Positions 12,401 to 24,300 of a stretch of 64,000 nt of DNA are shown here, piece by piece. Source of the stretch: Chlamydomonas sphaeroides. Taxonomy: Eukaryota; Chlorophyta; Chlorophyceae; Chlamydomonadales; Chlamydomonadaceae. The translations under genes and the position numbers were made by a program. The stretch is from NCBI GenBank assembly GCA_001662425.1, contig BDDC01000007.1, positions 192,126-256,125 on the forward strand. The letters run 5' to 3'. The number at the start of each line of letters is the position of its first letter. The stretch's first letter is position 1. The notes under the pieces are model-generated. The model worked only from the letters and a program-made list of their open reading frames with translations, did not search any database and had not been told where the DNA came from.

Positions 12401-13362
12401 GTGGCGTTGGGCAGGTGCTGCGGCGCCAGCACCTGCTGCACCTCCACATCGTCCGCATTCCGTACCACCTGCTGGGAGAGACAGGGCGGCATCACTGTCT
12501 GCATGAGCGCCCAAGCCGAGGGCGGATTAGGACCGGGCCCAGGTAAGGTGGCCATGGGACAGCGCAGGGCGTGGGCAGACATACCCTGATGATTGGGCTT
12601 CTTGAGCGGCCAACGATGGGACTGTTGCGTTTAGGGCCCGCTAGCCGAGCGCTGGCTTGCTCCTGGGGCTGCGCAGACAAGAGGCACGTGTCGTACAGGG
12701 AAGCGCTGGCTAGGGACGGGCAGAGCAAGTGCAACAGGCAAGCAGTACGGACGAACGGAAGCCCTGTGTACCTGGCGGGTGGCCTTGAGCGCGGCCAGGC
12801 GCTCCTGCCGGACCTCATCATTGTGCAGCTTCTTGCACACGGCAATGACGTCGCATAGGAGCATTACTTTCCGCTCGGCAAACCCCTGCTCGAAGAACTG
12901 CGCTGGCGTGAGGACCGTCCGGACATTTAGCACGTCCCGGAAGAGCCGGAAGCTGGTCTCCACGAAGCGCTGATCCGTCTTGCCGGCGAGCTGCGAGGGA
13001 TGGTGAGACGGGAGGGGTGATGCGGCGTTGAGGCCCGCAGAGCAAGCCGTGTGAGGGGCACGCCATCACGCCCACCACGCTACCCACCTCGAAGCCACTG
13101 CGCACAATAAATCGTGCCACATGTCGCGAGAACTTGAGCAGTGCAAAGGATAGAAGCGGCAGCAGGGCGATGGGGTCGCCCAGCCGCAACCTGCAGTCCA
13201 CGCTCGGTCAACATTCTAGGACAACCAAGCGGCAGACACCGCCGTCCGCAAGTGTCGCGTTCATCAAACGCACCCGACTTCATCGGGCTCCACAGGACAT
13301 TTGATGGCCTTGAGCTCGCGCAGGAACCTTTGCAAATTCCCGTGTAGGTCGCCCGTCGCCAT
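9479..13362 (-). CDS. CEP44: CEP44 centriole protein with long C-terminal extension
   Basis: Exons 13362-13274, 13190-13088, 12990-12772, 12468-11976, 11847-10881 and 10721-9479 join in phase to 1,037 residues. The N-terminus matches the CEP44 domain: MATGDLHGNLQRFLRELK, then VGLRLGDPIALLPLLSFAL, RFVETSFRLFRDVL, LTPAQFFEQGFAERKVMLLC. In animals CEP44 sits in the centriole lumen and helps convert centrioles to centrosomes; a basal-body role is expected here. Animal CEP44 is near 390 residues, so the roughly 900 residues after the domain are an expansion rich in Ala, Pro, Gly and Gln. A coiled coil crosses the last intron (LSAQMARLERDTQQQLTELR, then LEARQSQEALQARVTVLEGR). The start is fixed by the family's own MATGDL opening. 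The gene is head-to-head with the CCDC137-like gene. Confidence 0.93.
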
Positions 13363-13860
13363 ACAGGCTGTCACTATAACCGTCAAGAGATGTGCTTAAT
13401 GTACGTGCATTGCGGCTGCTCGTAGCTTGGCCAACGCGCTAGCTGTCGGGACATTGTCAATTTGGACGTGCTATGCCCTTGGCAGCAGAGCTGGGCAGCC
13501 TCGTCAGAGGATTCGATTATGTTGAGTGTCCATGAATGGGCAGCTGGGTCACAGCGCGAGCGGGCAAGCCCTCGCCTGCATCGGCATTCTTTCAACAAAA
13601 GCGGCCCTCCGCCCCCTGCTGTGTAGGAAGCAAAAGTAATTGAACACTCTTACATTAAGCACAAATTGAAGCAGGTCTTGGCCTTCTGGTGAAGTGCCTT
13701 CGTCACGCTTCGGCTAGCCGTCTCGACCTCTCTGCAGCTCTCCCAGCTATCACTGAACGCTGTTCAGTGTTGGGCTGTACGTGCAAGCTCCTAGGGCTGG
13801 CCGCCGCCGTGACCCCGACATCGCGAACGCCGCTAGGCACGTAGCCGGCGGAGCCTTGCC
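13363..13860. promoter_or_regulatory. Shared divergent promoter region, CEP44 / CCDC137-like
   Basis: 498 bp between divergent ATG codons. It is somewhat less GC-rich than the flanking exons. I could not single out a core promoter element. Confidence 0.5.
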
Positions 13861-16103
13861 ATGGGCAAGGGCATAGCGCAGCGGCGGCGTCTGAAGCGCG
13901 CTCTGGATGCATCGTATGGGAACCTACACAAAATAGCGGTGAGGTTCGGGGCCGGCCGGGCAGCCAGCGGCGCCGCGTGCCTCCTGCTGGCCGAAGACCT
14001 GCAGCGCCGGTCCTGCGGCACAGCAAGCCCGACGTCCTTGTCGCCACGCAGAATGGCAAAGGTCTGCCTCTGCCAAAGCTTGATGCGCCCAAGCCGGAGA
14101 CGATGCCGGCCTCGCTGCGCAAGATGCTCGCGCTCAAGGTGCGCCACGTTCCAGCGGGCGCCCCGACGCACTTTCCAGCCACGATCGACTGCTGCCGGGG
14201 CCACTCGCCAACGCCACACATACCCTGTCGACCCTTGCAGGCGGTAGCAGAGAAGCAGCAGCACCACAAGGCCAAGCGCGCACGGACTGCTGGCGAGCAG
14301 GCGCCCGCAGGTGGGGCCCGCAACGCCCCACACCAGATCCCCCCGCCGCCTGCCCTACCCTACCCTCCCAAACACGACCCCTACCCCACCTCCGCCAACT
14401 CTTCTCACAGCCGGTAAATCCTCCAAACCCGACGACGACGACAGCGACAGCGACGGCGACGGTCCGTCGACCTCCGGCCGCAACGCTGCTGCCAAGCAGT
14501 CGGGCCTGGACACGGGCCAGGGCCAGGGCCGCAAGGGTTGCGCCGCGGTGGTGGGCGGTAACCCCTTCCTAACCACGGACGAAGCGCGCAAGCTCAAGGA
14601 TCGCAAGAAGGAGTACCTGAAGCGCAAGCAGGACCGGCGGAAGCGGGTCGGCGGCGCGCCGCTGCCGCTGGTGGAGAAGGAGCTGGAGCTTCGGGACAAA
14701 GTCAAGTTCGGGGAGGTGAGGCAGCGGCAGGAGGAGGCGGGCCAGGGAGGTGGACAGCAGGCGGCTGTGTGGCACGGGCTGAGGAGGTGCAGAGGAGAGT
14801 GGACGCCGTGGAGGGGGGCCTAGGCGGTGTGGTATGCAACGAGGCCGGGGCTCGTTCAGGTGGAGGGACTTGCCCAGCGGAGCGCCACATGGGGCGGGAG
14901 GGTCCGAGGCTCTGCCTGCCGGCTCGCTGCCGCTCCCGATGCTGTGGTCTGGCGCCGGACACCGCACTGCCTTCACGCACTTACGCGCTCGTCTTGTGAC
15001 CCGGCCCCGTGTCCCGGCCCCTGTCCCTGCCCCCGGCCCCTGCAGGTGGTTCATGCTCCGCTGGAGATACATCTAAAGCGCAAGCACTGGGCGCAGCAGC
15101 AGGAGAAGACAGCCAACGAGCGCTGCAAGCAGGTGCGTGGTCCCCTGGTGGACTCCCCGACAGCCTAGCTTGCACAGCTCGCGCGGCCGTCCTCGAAGAG
15201 AGGCACATCACCTAGAGCCCAGCGCCCACGCCAAGTTAACCTGTGTGCCTATCCCGTCTCTTGCATCCTCTGGCTCCCGCTTCCCGCCTCCGCTCAGATC
15301 TTTGTGCAGCAGATGGAGGCGGCGCAGCAGCGGATGATGGGGGCCACAGCCGACGAGGGGCTGGCGCTGGGGGCGGGGGTTAAGGCGGCGGGGGCCAAGG
15401 CGGCGGGCAAGGGTGGCGCCAAGGCGACCCCTTCGGCTGGCAAGGCGGGGCCGGGCAAGGCGGGGCCCGGGCAGGCGCAAGGCGCGGGCGGCAAGAAGCG
15501 CAAGGCCGAGGTGCGTGCCAGGATAGGGCTCGCGTCTCTCGAGTTGGATGCGCTGGCGCTGGGAATAGCACCCAAGGACGACGGATTGCGTCTTGGCGCA
15601 CTTGCCCCACTTGCGGTTGTTCAACCTCTGTCCTCACCCGCCAGCCCTCGCCTGCCTCTGTCCCGCTCCGCAGCCCGACCCGGAGGCCGAGGCGCTGCGG
15701 CTGGCGGTAATAGAGTCGTACCGCGCCGCCAAGAAGGGCGGCAGCTACCACAACGCGGCAGTGGGTGAGCAGGGAGGGCGGCGGGATGCTGGGAGCTAGG
15801 GCAGGGGTGGCTGGTGCAGGCCAGCGGCGGCTCGCGAAAGGCACTGAACGCAAACATATCGCTGCGCTGGCTCCTGTCTCATGGTGTGCTCCTGCTGCTA
15901 TTGCCGCCACTCCTGACGAACCCCTGTTCCGCGCAGGCAATGCCACCATGGGCTCGCTCGCGCAGCTGGCGGTGCGGGGCGCGGCGGCGGCAGCAGGGCC
16001 AGGGGCGGGCGCGGCGGAGGGGCCGGGGGGCGGGGGCCAGGGCGGCAAGAAGAAGAAGGCCAAGGGCAAGGGCGGCAAGCCGGGCACTCACACGCTGGCG
16101 TGA
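13861..16103 (+). CDS. CCDC137: CCDC137-like basic coiled-coil protein
   Basis: Exons 13861-13938, 14052-14138, 14241-14310, 14411-14715, 15046-15132, 15298-15510, 15674-15764 and 15937-16103 give 365 residues. The opening is MGKGIAQRRRLKRALDASYG. The diagnostic parts of CCDC137 follow in order: GLPLPKLDAPKPETMPASLR, a Lys/Arg-rich helix (EARKLKDRKKEYLKRKQDRR), the core LELRDKVKFGEVVHAPLE, and near the end LRLAVIESYRAAKK. Animal CCDC137 is a nucleolar and chromosome-periphery protein; this basic homologue is probably nuclear or nucleolar. Exon 2 could start at another AG, since the 14052 acceptor was chosen only because it keeps phase. The C-terminus is Gly/Lys-rich. The match is spread over short blocks, so homology is likely rather than certain. 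Confidence 0.78.
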
Positions 16104-16707
16104 GGCGGGGCGCGTGCAGGCTGGGGGGCGGCGGATGGTGGGCGAGCGGTGAGGCGGGGCGTTGGTTGTAAGCGTCTGGCGGCAATGGCGGAAAGTCGGT
16201 TGGGCTGACTGACGGCGCGCGTCTCACCGCAGGCAGCGGCTTGCAGCGCCTGACCCCAACGCAACTCGATCGAGTAAACAACGATGCGCTCGCGTCCGGG
16301 GCGCTGTAGGCTACGGTAGCCCCGGTGGCCCTCCTCGCCGCCTCGCCTCCTCCCGTCCTCCCCTTCAGCCGCAGCAGCCCCGCCGCTGCACCGGCCAAGC
16401 CGGCCACCAATCGCCCACGACCAGCCATACCAACGGCCTCAAGCCCACTGGTGATGAGGGTTCACGTCGTCGTGGTATGTTGCAACCCCATACAACAAGC
16501 CACAGGTTCACAGCGCCCTCATATCGCATCCTGAGGCACCTCACGAACCCCACACGCACAGTCCCACACGCGCCGGCTGCACCCCAACCCGGATGGAGGC
16601 TAGGCGAAGCCTCATCCTCACACACTCTGGCAACGTTGTAGTATAGTACTACCACAACCTCCACCGCAACCCCATGCCGACACCCCCACACCCGCTCCCG
16701 TGCCCGC
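16104..16707. other. Convergent 3' intergenic region, CCDC137-like / DDX20
   Basis: 604 bp between convergent stops. It holds a plus-strand TGTAA at 16167-16171. I see no gene. Confidence 0.5.
16167..16171 (+). promoter_or_regulatory. TGTAA poly(A) signal, CCDC137-like gene
   Basis: TGTAA occurs 64 nt past the stop codon, a typical spacing for a green-algal poly(A) signal. Confidence 0.6.
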
Positions 16708-19700
16708 CTAGCTGTCAGTCCCCGCCGCGCGCCACTGCTCGTACCACGTACGGTACTGCTCGTACCATGTGCCGTACTCCTGCTGCCACGTGGCGTGCTG
16801 CGCGAGGTAGTCGCGCAGAGCGCGCCGCACGCAGCCGGGGCAGTGCTGCGCCTCGCCGGCGGCGGGCGCTGCGCTGCCGTACGGCCAGGCGTGTGGCGGC
16901 GGCTGCGGGTGGTGATGGTGGTATGGCGGGTGGTCGTATGGATGGGACAGCTGATGGTGGTGGTGCGGGTGGTGGGGCGGGTGGTGAGGTGGGTGGTGAG
17001 GCGGATGGTGGGGCGGATGGTGGGGTGGGTGGTGAGGAGGGTGGTGGTGGTGGTGAGGTGGTGGTGGCGGCGGCGGCGTCGACGCATACGGATAGTGCGG
17101 CGCGTGCGACGGGTACGGGTACGACGACCCGTATCCGTGGCCGTAGCCGTAGCTATTGTACGCGCCGTAACCAGAGTCGTACGCCCCCGTTCCGGCCCAG
17201 CTGGCAGCGGCGGGCTGCTCGGGCTGCGGCGACGGCGGCGTCCCGGCGGCGGCCTCCTGCTGCCGCTCCGCCCCAGCTGCCACTGCCGCCCGCGCCGCCG
17301 GCCGCGCGGCCTCTGTCGGCGGCAGCAGCACGGTCAGGTTGTCGAGCGCCCGCGCCACGTGCCCGGGCAGCTCCTCCTCGCCCTCCTCATCGTCCAGGCC
17401 CAGGTCCCAGCCGTCGTTCTCCTCCTCGCCCTCCGCCCCGGGCTCGGCTTCCACGGCGCCGGCAGCGGCCCGCGCCGCCCGCTCCACGCCTGCCTGCCGC
17501 CTACTGCCCGCCAGCAGCGCCGCGTGCACGCCGACCGAGCCGGGGCTCACCGGCTGGCCCCTCAGCACGTCGAAGCTCAGCTCGCTGCCGTCGCCGTCGC
17601 TGTCGGCTGCGGGCTCGGGCGCAGCCGGCGTGCCGTAGCCGCTTGCTCCGTACCCAGCTTCGTACCCGCTGCCGCTCTGGGCGCCATTGCCGTACGAGGT
17701 GCCGGAGTACGGGTCTGTCTGGCCGGCACGAGCGTAGTACTCTGCCCATGCAGCCAGCCGCTGCTCCTCTGTGTATCCACTTGCATCGCCGCCGGACGTG
17801 CTCATGCTGGCGGCGGCGGCGCCGCTGGCCGAGGGCTCCGGCTGGCCATGGCCGTAGCCGTAGCCTGGATACCCACTGTTGTACCCTGGGTACGCGCTGC
17901 CGTACGCGGACCCGTACCCGCTGCTGTAGTAGTCGTGCCCGTACGAGCCGGACCCGTACGGGCTCGACCCGTGCCCACCATACGGGTAGCCGCTATAGCC
18001 GCCGTGGCCCGGCTGCTGCTGCTGCTGCTGTGCCGCCGCCGCGGCCGCCGCCGCCCTGGACGCCTCCTCCTCGCGCTCACGCTGCCGGCGCTCGTCCTTC
18101 TCGGCCTTGCGCGCCGCCTTGGCGGCCTTGGCCGCTGCCTTCTCCGCCGCCGCCACCTCCTCCGGCAGCGGCGGCAGCTCCGGTAGCGCCGCCTCTCCCT
18201 CCCCGCCGCCGGCCGCCGCTGCGGGCGCCGCTGCGGCCGCAGCCGCTCGCTCGCCCGCCTTGGCCTGCCGCGAGGCCCGCTCGCTGCCGACCAGCTCCGC
18301 CAGCGCGGCGCGCTCCCACTCGTTGCCCAGCTCGTACCCGTACAAGTCCTCCGGGATCGCCTCGGGCAGCGGCAGCAGCAGCCCCTCGCCCGCCCCTCCA
18401 GCCCCTGCAGTCCCGTCCTCGCCCGCGGTGGCGCCCGCCGCGTCCATGAAGGCCAGCAGCGCCGGCAGCTCGGCCGCCGTGACGTAGGTGACGGCGACGC
18501 CGCGGCTGCCGAAGCGGCCGGTGCGGCCCACGCGGTGCCAGTGGGTGGCTGGGTCGTGGGGCAGGTCCAGGCAGGCCACCAGGTTGACCCGGGCCAGGTC
18601 CACGCCGCGGGCCATGACGTCGGTGGACACAATGACCTGACAGGCCGTAAAGGGTGAGAGTAGCGTTGGGATGAACAGCAGGACGAAGCTGTATCTGGTC
18701 GGCCGCGGGCGGTGGGGGCAGCCCAGCCGGCAGGCGGTCCGGTCCGCCCTGCCTGCCGCCGTGCCGCCGCCATCTCCCGCGTCTCCCTCCCGTCTCAGGC
18801 CCAGCCGGCTGCTGGCCTCACCCGCGTCTTGAACGCGCGCACCGCCTCCATGGCCGCCATGCGCTCCTGCTGCCCCAGCTCGCCGCTCAGGTAGGCGGCC
18901 GGGTAGCCCGCGGCGCCCAGCGCGCCCGCCAGCCACTCGGCGCGGGGCTTGTGGTTGCAGAACACCGCGGCCTGCGGGGCGGTGGTTGTGGTGGCAAAGG
19001 CAGGGGCAGGGCCGCGGACGCATTCGGGGATGGGCAAAGAACAGCACAGGCCGGCTGGTGACGCAAACATGGCGCCGCCGGACCGCGACCGTGTCGGCTC
19101 CAGCAGCTGTAAGGCACACTGGCTATCAATGACCATACCACGAGACCAGTCCACTGACACCCACGCAACCAGCCGCAAACCGCACCTGGTGGAACGACAC
19201 ACTGCCCAGCAGCCGCAGCAGCGCCGCGGCCTTGGCCCGGAACATCGCCGCGCTGCACGCGCCGGGCGCAGACACCGCCGGCGCCTCGCCGCCGGCCCCC
19301 GCTGCCGCCGCCGCACCGCCGCCGCCCGGCTCCTCCACCAGCGCATAAAACTGCTTCACCCCAAGCAAGCTGACGCCTGTGCCTGCCGTCGTGGAGGCCG
19401 CGGCCGCAGCAGCGGCTGCCTCAGCGTCCGGCGCCGCGCCGTCCGCCGCCGCCTCGGCCCCTGCGCCGCGCGGCTCCGGCGCCTCTGGCTCCGCTGCCTC
19501 GGCCCCCGACCCACACATCATGAGCCGCTGAGGGCGCTTCATGAGCGGCTCCAGGTCCGCCAGTAGCTCGGGCGTGTAGGTGGCGGAGAAGGCCAGCACC
19601 TGGCGGGTGGGTGGGGAAGAATCGGGAGGACAGGGCCGGGGGACGGCAGCAAGTGAGATGGGGGCGGGTACAGGGCTGGTGCGACTGACGGGATCAGGGA

Positions 19701-20938
19701 CGGCTGTGGCCCCTCCAGGCAGGCAGCTGCTGTACGCCAAGCCACGCCCCGCCAGCCCAACAAAGGCAAACAACGTGCCTGCTTCTTCTTGGGCAGCTGG
19801 TCGTAGACCCAGGTGACGTCGGCGTAGAAGGAGTCGCCCAGCAGCGCGTCCGCCTCGTCCAGCACCAGCAGACCCAGCGAGGAGCTTGCCAGGCGGCCCG
19901 ACTGCAGCAGCGCGCACACGCGGCCGGGCGTGCCCACCGCCACGTGCACCAGCCTGGCAGGGTGGGGGCGGTGGGAGGAGGGGCAGGCAGGTTGGGTGAG
20001 GGCAGGGCGCCAGGCAGGAGGGGTAACGTGGAAAGAGGGAGAGGTAGGGCGGGCCCGTGCCCGGCAACCTGCAACCGGGGCGATCAGAACCTGCCCCGGC
20101 CCCTCAGCCGCTGGAGCCGGGGCTCCCACGGATGCGCCCTCCACCCCGCCGAGCGCGGGTGACATGGGTCAGGCCCCAGCTCCTCAGCCGCTGCAGCACA
20201 CCCTGAAGCACACCGCTCCTCTCCCACCTCCTCAGCCGCTTCTCGTCGTCCACTATGGGCAGGCCGCCCACGAAGCAGGCGCTCGAGGGCGCCGGCGCCG
20301 GCAGCTCAGCGGCCAGGCCGCGGATGACGGACTCGATCTGCAGCGCGATCTCGCGCGTGGGCGCCAACACCAACGCCTGCGGCCGGGCGGGGTTGCGCGA
20401 GTTGGGATTGCGCGTTTTGGAAGGCACGCATGGGGCGCTGGGGTGCTGTGCAGGCAGCGTGACTGGATCCTGGCTTGGGCTACGACGGGCGTACAGTGGG
20501 CAGCGTGCCGGCCCAGCAGGGCAGCCCGTATGCCGGCAGCTCGCGCACCTGCGTGCTACTGAGCTCGGGTTTTATGCGCTCCAGGCAGATGACCGCGAAG
20601 ACGATGGTCTTGCCGGTGCCCGACTTGGCCTGCACGATGAGGTCGCTGCCCGATCGGCCCAGCGGGATGGCTGCCTTCTGCACCGGAGACGGCCGCTCGA
20701 AACCCGCGGCAGCCAGGCTGGCGACCAGCGGCTCCGAGACCATGAGCTCGCGGAAGGAAGCGGCATCGGAGAGGACATCCTGCGTGCGCGCGCGCTCCGG
20801 CGCGCGTGTGGATGGTGGCGGGCCGGATGGTGGCGGTCCTGGCGGGGTTGGCGGAGCGGCGCCAGGTGGCGTCGCACGGGCCGCCGCATCAGGCTCCTGC
20901 TGATCCTCCTGCTGGTGGCCGCTACCACCCGCGTCCAT
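16708..20938 (-). CDS. DDX20: DDX20/Gemin3 DEAD-box RNA helicase
   Basis: Exons 20938-20549, 20376-20228, 19953-19779, 19599-19186, 18971-18822 and 18636-16708 give 1,068 residues. All DEAD-box motifs are present: Q motif FERPSPVQ, motif I AKSGTGKT, Ia APTREIAL, Ib GTPGR, II DEAD, III SAT, V STDVMARGVDL and VI HRVGRTGRFG. The lead-in FRELMVSEPLVASLAAAGF and the later LLLPLPEAIPEDL are specific to DDX20/Gemin3, the SMN-complex helicase in snRNP assembly. The C-terminal half is low complexity: acidic stretches, Tyr-Gly repeats (about 17850-18010), His-Pro repeats (about 16960-17080) and three tandem heptads at the end. The intron after 19779 appears to use a GC donor. The gene is head-to-head with the ARM/SAM gene. 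Confidence 0.93.
16729..16791 (-). repeat. Three tandem heptads at the Gemin3 C-terminus
   Basis: Exactly 63 bp encode three 7-residue units, TWQQEYG, TWYEQYR and TWYEQWR, ten codons before the stop. The DNA copies differ at several bases, so this is not a recent slip. Confidence 0.9.
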
Positions 20939-21301
20939 CCTGCTGGAGCAACGTCGGCGATCGCCGGCCGACCTGCCAAGCCGACACTGCTGCTAGCACG
21001 CAGCTTTAAAAAGTGGAGTTGAAGATGTAGTTGTACCACAGCGCAATATGCTCCGGAGTTTTGAGGCCGGGGCCAATACCCCATCGCGCCCGCGGCTTGC
21101 GTGCTATGCGCAGGACAACGTAGCCATACCGCTGTTCCACAGCTACTGCGCGTTGCTGATACGTTTCGATAGTCGATTAGGAGTCGCCATAGCCTTTCTC
21201 TGCCTCTTGAACTAACTTTGGCGTTGACTTGGCTGACAGACGAGAATGCACGCCTAGGACATTCACGTTAGCCTATTGGCAGCCACAGCAGCGCTGGAAA
21301 C
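20939..21301. promoter_or_regulatory. Shared divergent promoter region, DDX20 / ARM-SAM gene
   Basis: 363 bp between divergent start codons, the tightest head-to-head pair in the window. It is less GC-rich than its surroundings. Confidence 0.5.
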
Positions 21302-24300
21302 ATGTTCTCGTTTTTCCGGCCTAAAGTGAGGCCCGACCGCTTACTCGGCGCAGCGCCCCATCGGCATGCAAACCCTCTTGCTTTTTCGAGCCCGCGTCAA
21401 ACCCGTTCCACCGGCGGACGATGCGCAGGATCGCTGGAAGTGGGATGTCGCGACGGGGCTGCCGAACAAGAAGGTGCTGAAGGCGCAGCGCCAGGCGCTC
21501 CGCTCTGGCAGCCCCGACGTCAAGCGCCGAGTGCTGGCGCACATCGCTGAGCTCGCGGAAGCCGGGCCAGAGCTGCAGAGCCTGCTCTGTGACGCCAAGG
21601 TCACGGCCGACGCGTGCCGCTGCTTCCTGGCGGACGCGTCGCCGGCGGTGAGCTGGGGCTGCCGCGGCCGGGCGTTTCCCGTCTTCGCCTTGCCGCGCCA
21701 GGCGTGTGGCAGGCGCCTGAGCCTGGGCCAGGTCGCGTGCAAACGTCGCCGGAGGCAGGGAGGCAGCTGCGCAGCAAGCAGGCCGGCGACCCGTGGTACC
21801 CACGGCGCACGGCCAGCGCGCTCACCACACCCTGCACCGCATCCCCACCTGTCGCCCTCCCTCCCTCCCCCTGCCCCTCACCTCTCCAGGTCCAGGAGGC
21901 TGCCGCAGAGGCGCTCATCGCCCTCTGCGACCTGTCCCCCGCCAACGCCGCCGCTGTCGCCGCCGCCTCCGCGCCGCCCCCGCGCGGCGCCTCCTCCTCC
22001 GCGCCGCCCTCGCCCTCGCCCGCCTCCTCCCCCGCCTCCTCGCCCGCCGCCTCCCGCGCGCCCGCCCCTTTCTCTCGACCCACATCCTCCGGCCTGCAGC
22101 CCATCCCCACCGCCATTCACCTCATACAAGGCCACGGCCGCAACCTCACCCTCGCCACCGCCTCCGCCGGCCTCCTCGCCGTGCTCGCCGCCTCCCCGCC
22201 CTCTGCCCCCGCCGTCGTCTCCGCGCTGCTCGCCCCCAGCGGCACCTCCTCCCTGCTCGCCATCGCCGCCGCCGCCAGCCGCTCCTGCCTCTCCCCCTCC
22301 ACGCCCGCGCCCCGCTCCACCCGCCTGCTCGAGCTCCTCTCCGAGCTGCTGGCGACGCTGGCGGCGGCCGCCGCCGCCGGCGGGCCGCCGCTGTGCCGCG
22401 AGCTGGGCAAGGCCGCCGGCCTCGGACTGCTCCTGGAGCTGGCCAGCAACCACAGGGGCCAGGGACCGCCACCGCTGGCGGCCGCAGGGCCGGCAGGGGC
22501 GCCGGGCGTGAGCGGCCACGCGGCGGTGGTGCGGGACGCGCTCAACCTGCTGGCCCTCATAGCAACGCAGGTGGGTGTCGGGAGGAGGGAGAGGTGTACG
22601 CGGGCCCGGATCCCCGCCTGCCTGCCTCCCCGTTTCACGCGCTCCCCGTCCGCTCCGCCCGGCAGGTGCCCGCGCAGCGGCTGCCGCTGGCCGAGGCGCA
22701 GGCGGTGCCACGGCTGCTGGGCTGCCTTAAGGACCTGGGCCTGCCCTGGTCCGTGCGCCTGGCGGCGGCGGGCGCGCTGGGCTGCTGCTGCGCCTCGCCC
22801 AGCGCCGCCGCGGAGCTGGTGCGGGCCCGCGGGCTGGAGGTGGCGTTCGCGCTGGTGGCGGACATGGCGCGGCAGGCAGCGGCGGCGGGAGGGGCGGCGG
22901 CGGCGGCAGGGACGCAGGGTGAGGCTCGGGCCCGGCTGGCGGCCAGTTGAGGCGGGAGAGGCCGGCCGGGCTGGTGGACGGGGTGGGGTGACGGGCCCTG
23001 CTTAGCGTGCGCCACCAACGAGCGCTGAGTGACCCGCCCACAGCGGTCAGACCCCACCGCCGCCGGCCGGAACAGTCCCTACGCCCCTTCCCTCGTAGCA
23101 GTCACGCCTCTCTGCACCCGCGCAGGCCACACCACGCCCTCCCGTGCGCCCGGCGCGCCGCCGCCCGCCTCGCCCCCCGTCGCGGCCGCTCGCCGCTCGC
23201 CCTCCCCCGCGCCGCGCGGCCCCACCGCGCCCCCGCCCAGCCCCGCGCCGCCGCCCTCGCCCGCCGCCGCGGCGCTCGCCGCCGCGGCGGCCGCCTGCGA
23301 CGCCGCCGAGTGCTCCGAGCCGGGTCCCGAGGTGGTGGCGGAGGCGCTGCTGGGGCTGGTGGATGCGGTGGCGGGCAGCGGGCGCGAGGCGGCGGCGGCG
23401 GTGGGCGAGGGCGGGCGGCTGGGGCAGCTGCTGGCGGCGTTCCGGGCGGGCATGGGCAACTTCCGGGGAGGCGGCTACCGGGTGGCGGCGGCGGCGGCGC
23501 AGGTGGGGAACTCGGGGTCGGGCAGGGTTTGGTTGTACGGCGTGCGTAGGCTGCGACTTCTGAACATTCTAAGGACATGGAATTCGTAGGCATGTGTCGC
23601 GGCTGCGGGCCGGGGCCGGGGCGCTGTGGGGCTGGTGCGCTCAGCGGCAGGGGCTGGTGTAGGCTGGCGGTGTTGGCTGACCACGGCATCACGTCCGCTC
23701 CTATCTGCTGCCCCTCCCGGCCTTGCCTCCTGCCCACGCCCACCCGCCCGCCAGGTCCTGTACCTGCTGGCCCGCTCCCCCGCCGCGCCATCTCTGCTGC
23801 CGGCGCTGTCCTCGGCCGACGTGACGGGGCCGCTGGGCCTGTTGGTGGAGCGGGGCGTGGACTACGGAGCCGCCGCGGACGCCAAGCAGGCGCAGGTGGG
23901 GCGGGAGCGGCGTTTTAAGACACCTGTCATGCTGATACTCGGGAAGGACGGGTTGCGGCGGCTCCGTCGTCGCCACAGGCAGCACTCCTCCCCTGTCCAG
24001 CGGCGTCGGTGCCTTGCGACCTCCAGTGGCTCTGGCGTGTGCCGCGGTGACGCCTTGCGCCGCCCTGCCCCGGCGACGGACCAGGTCCTGCACGGCGCGT
24101 GGTGCGCGGCGGGCGTCCTGTGCGAGGTACGCGGGGGCCCTGTGGATGGGGGCTCGCAGGCCCCGTGCCCCCGGTTATGAGATGCGCCTGACAGCCAGCC
24201 CATACGCCCCCGCTCCCCTCGCATCCGCTGCCGTGCAGGTGGCGGACGCAGCGCGGCGCCCAAGCCGGCCCGCGCCGGGCACGCCCGGCGGCGCAGCCGC

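Noticed and set aside
16674..18449. Long plus-strand open frames antisense to DDX20
   Set aside because: Arg/Pro/Ala-rich shadows of the C-terminal low-complexity exon of DDX20.
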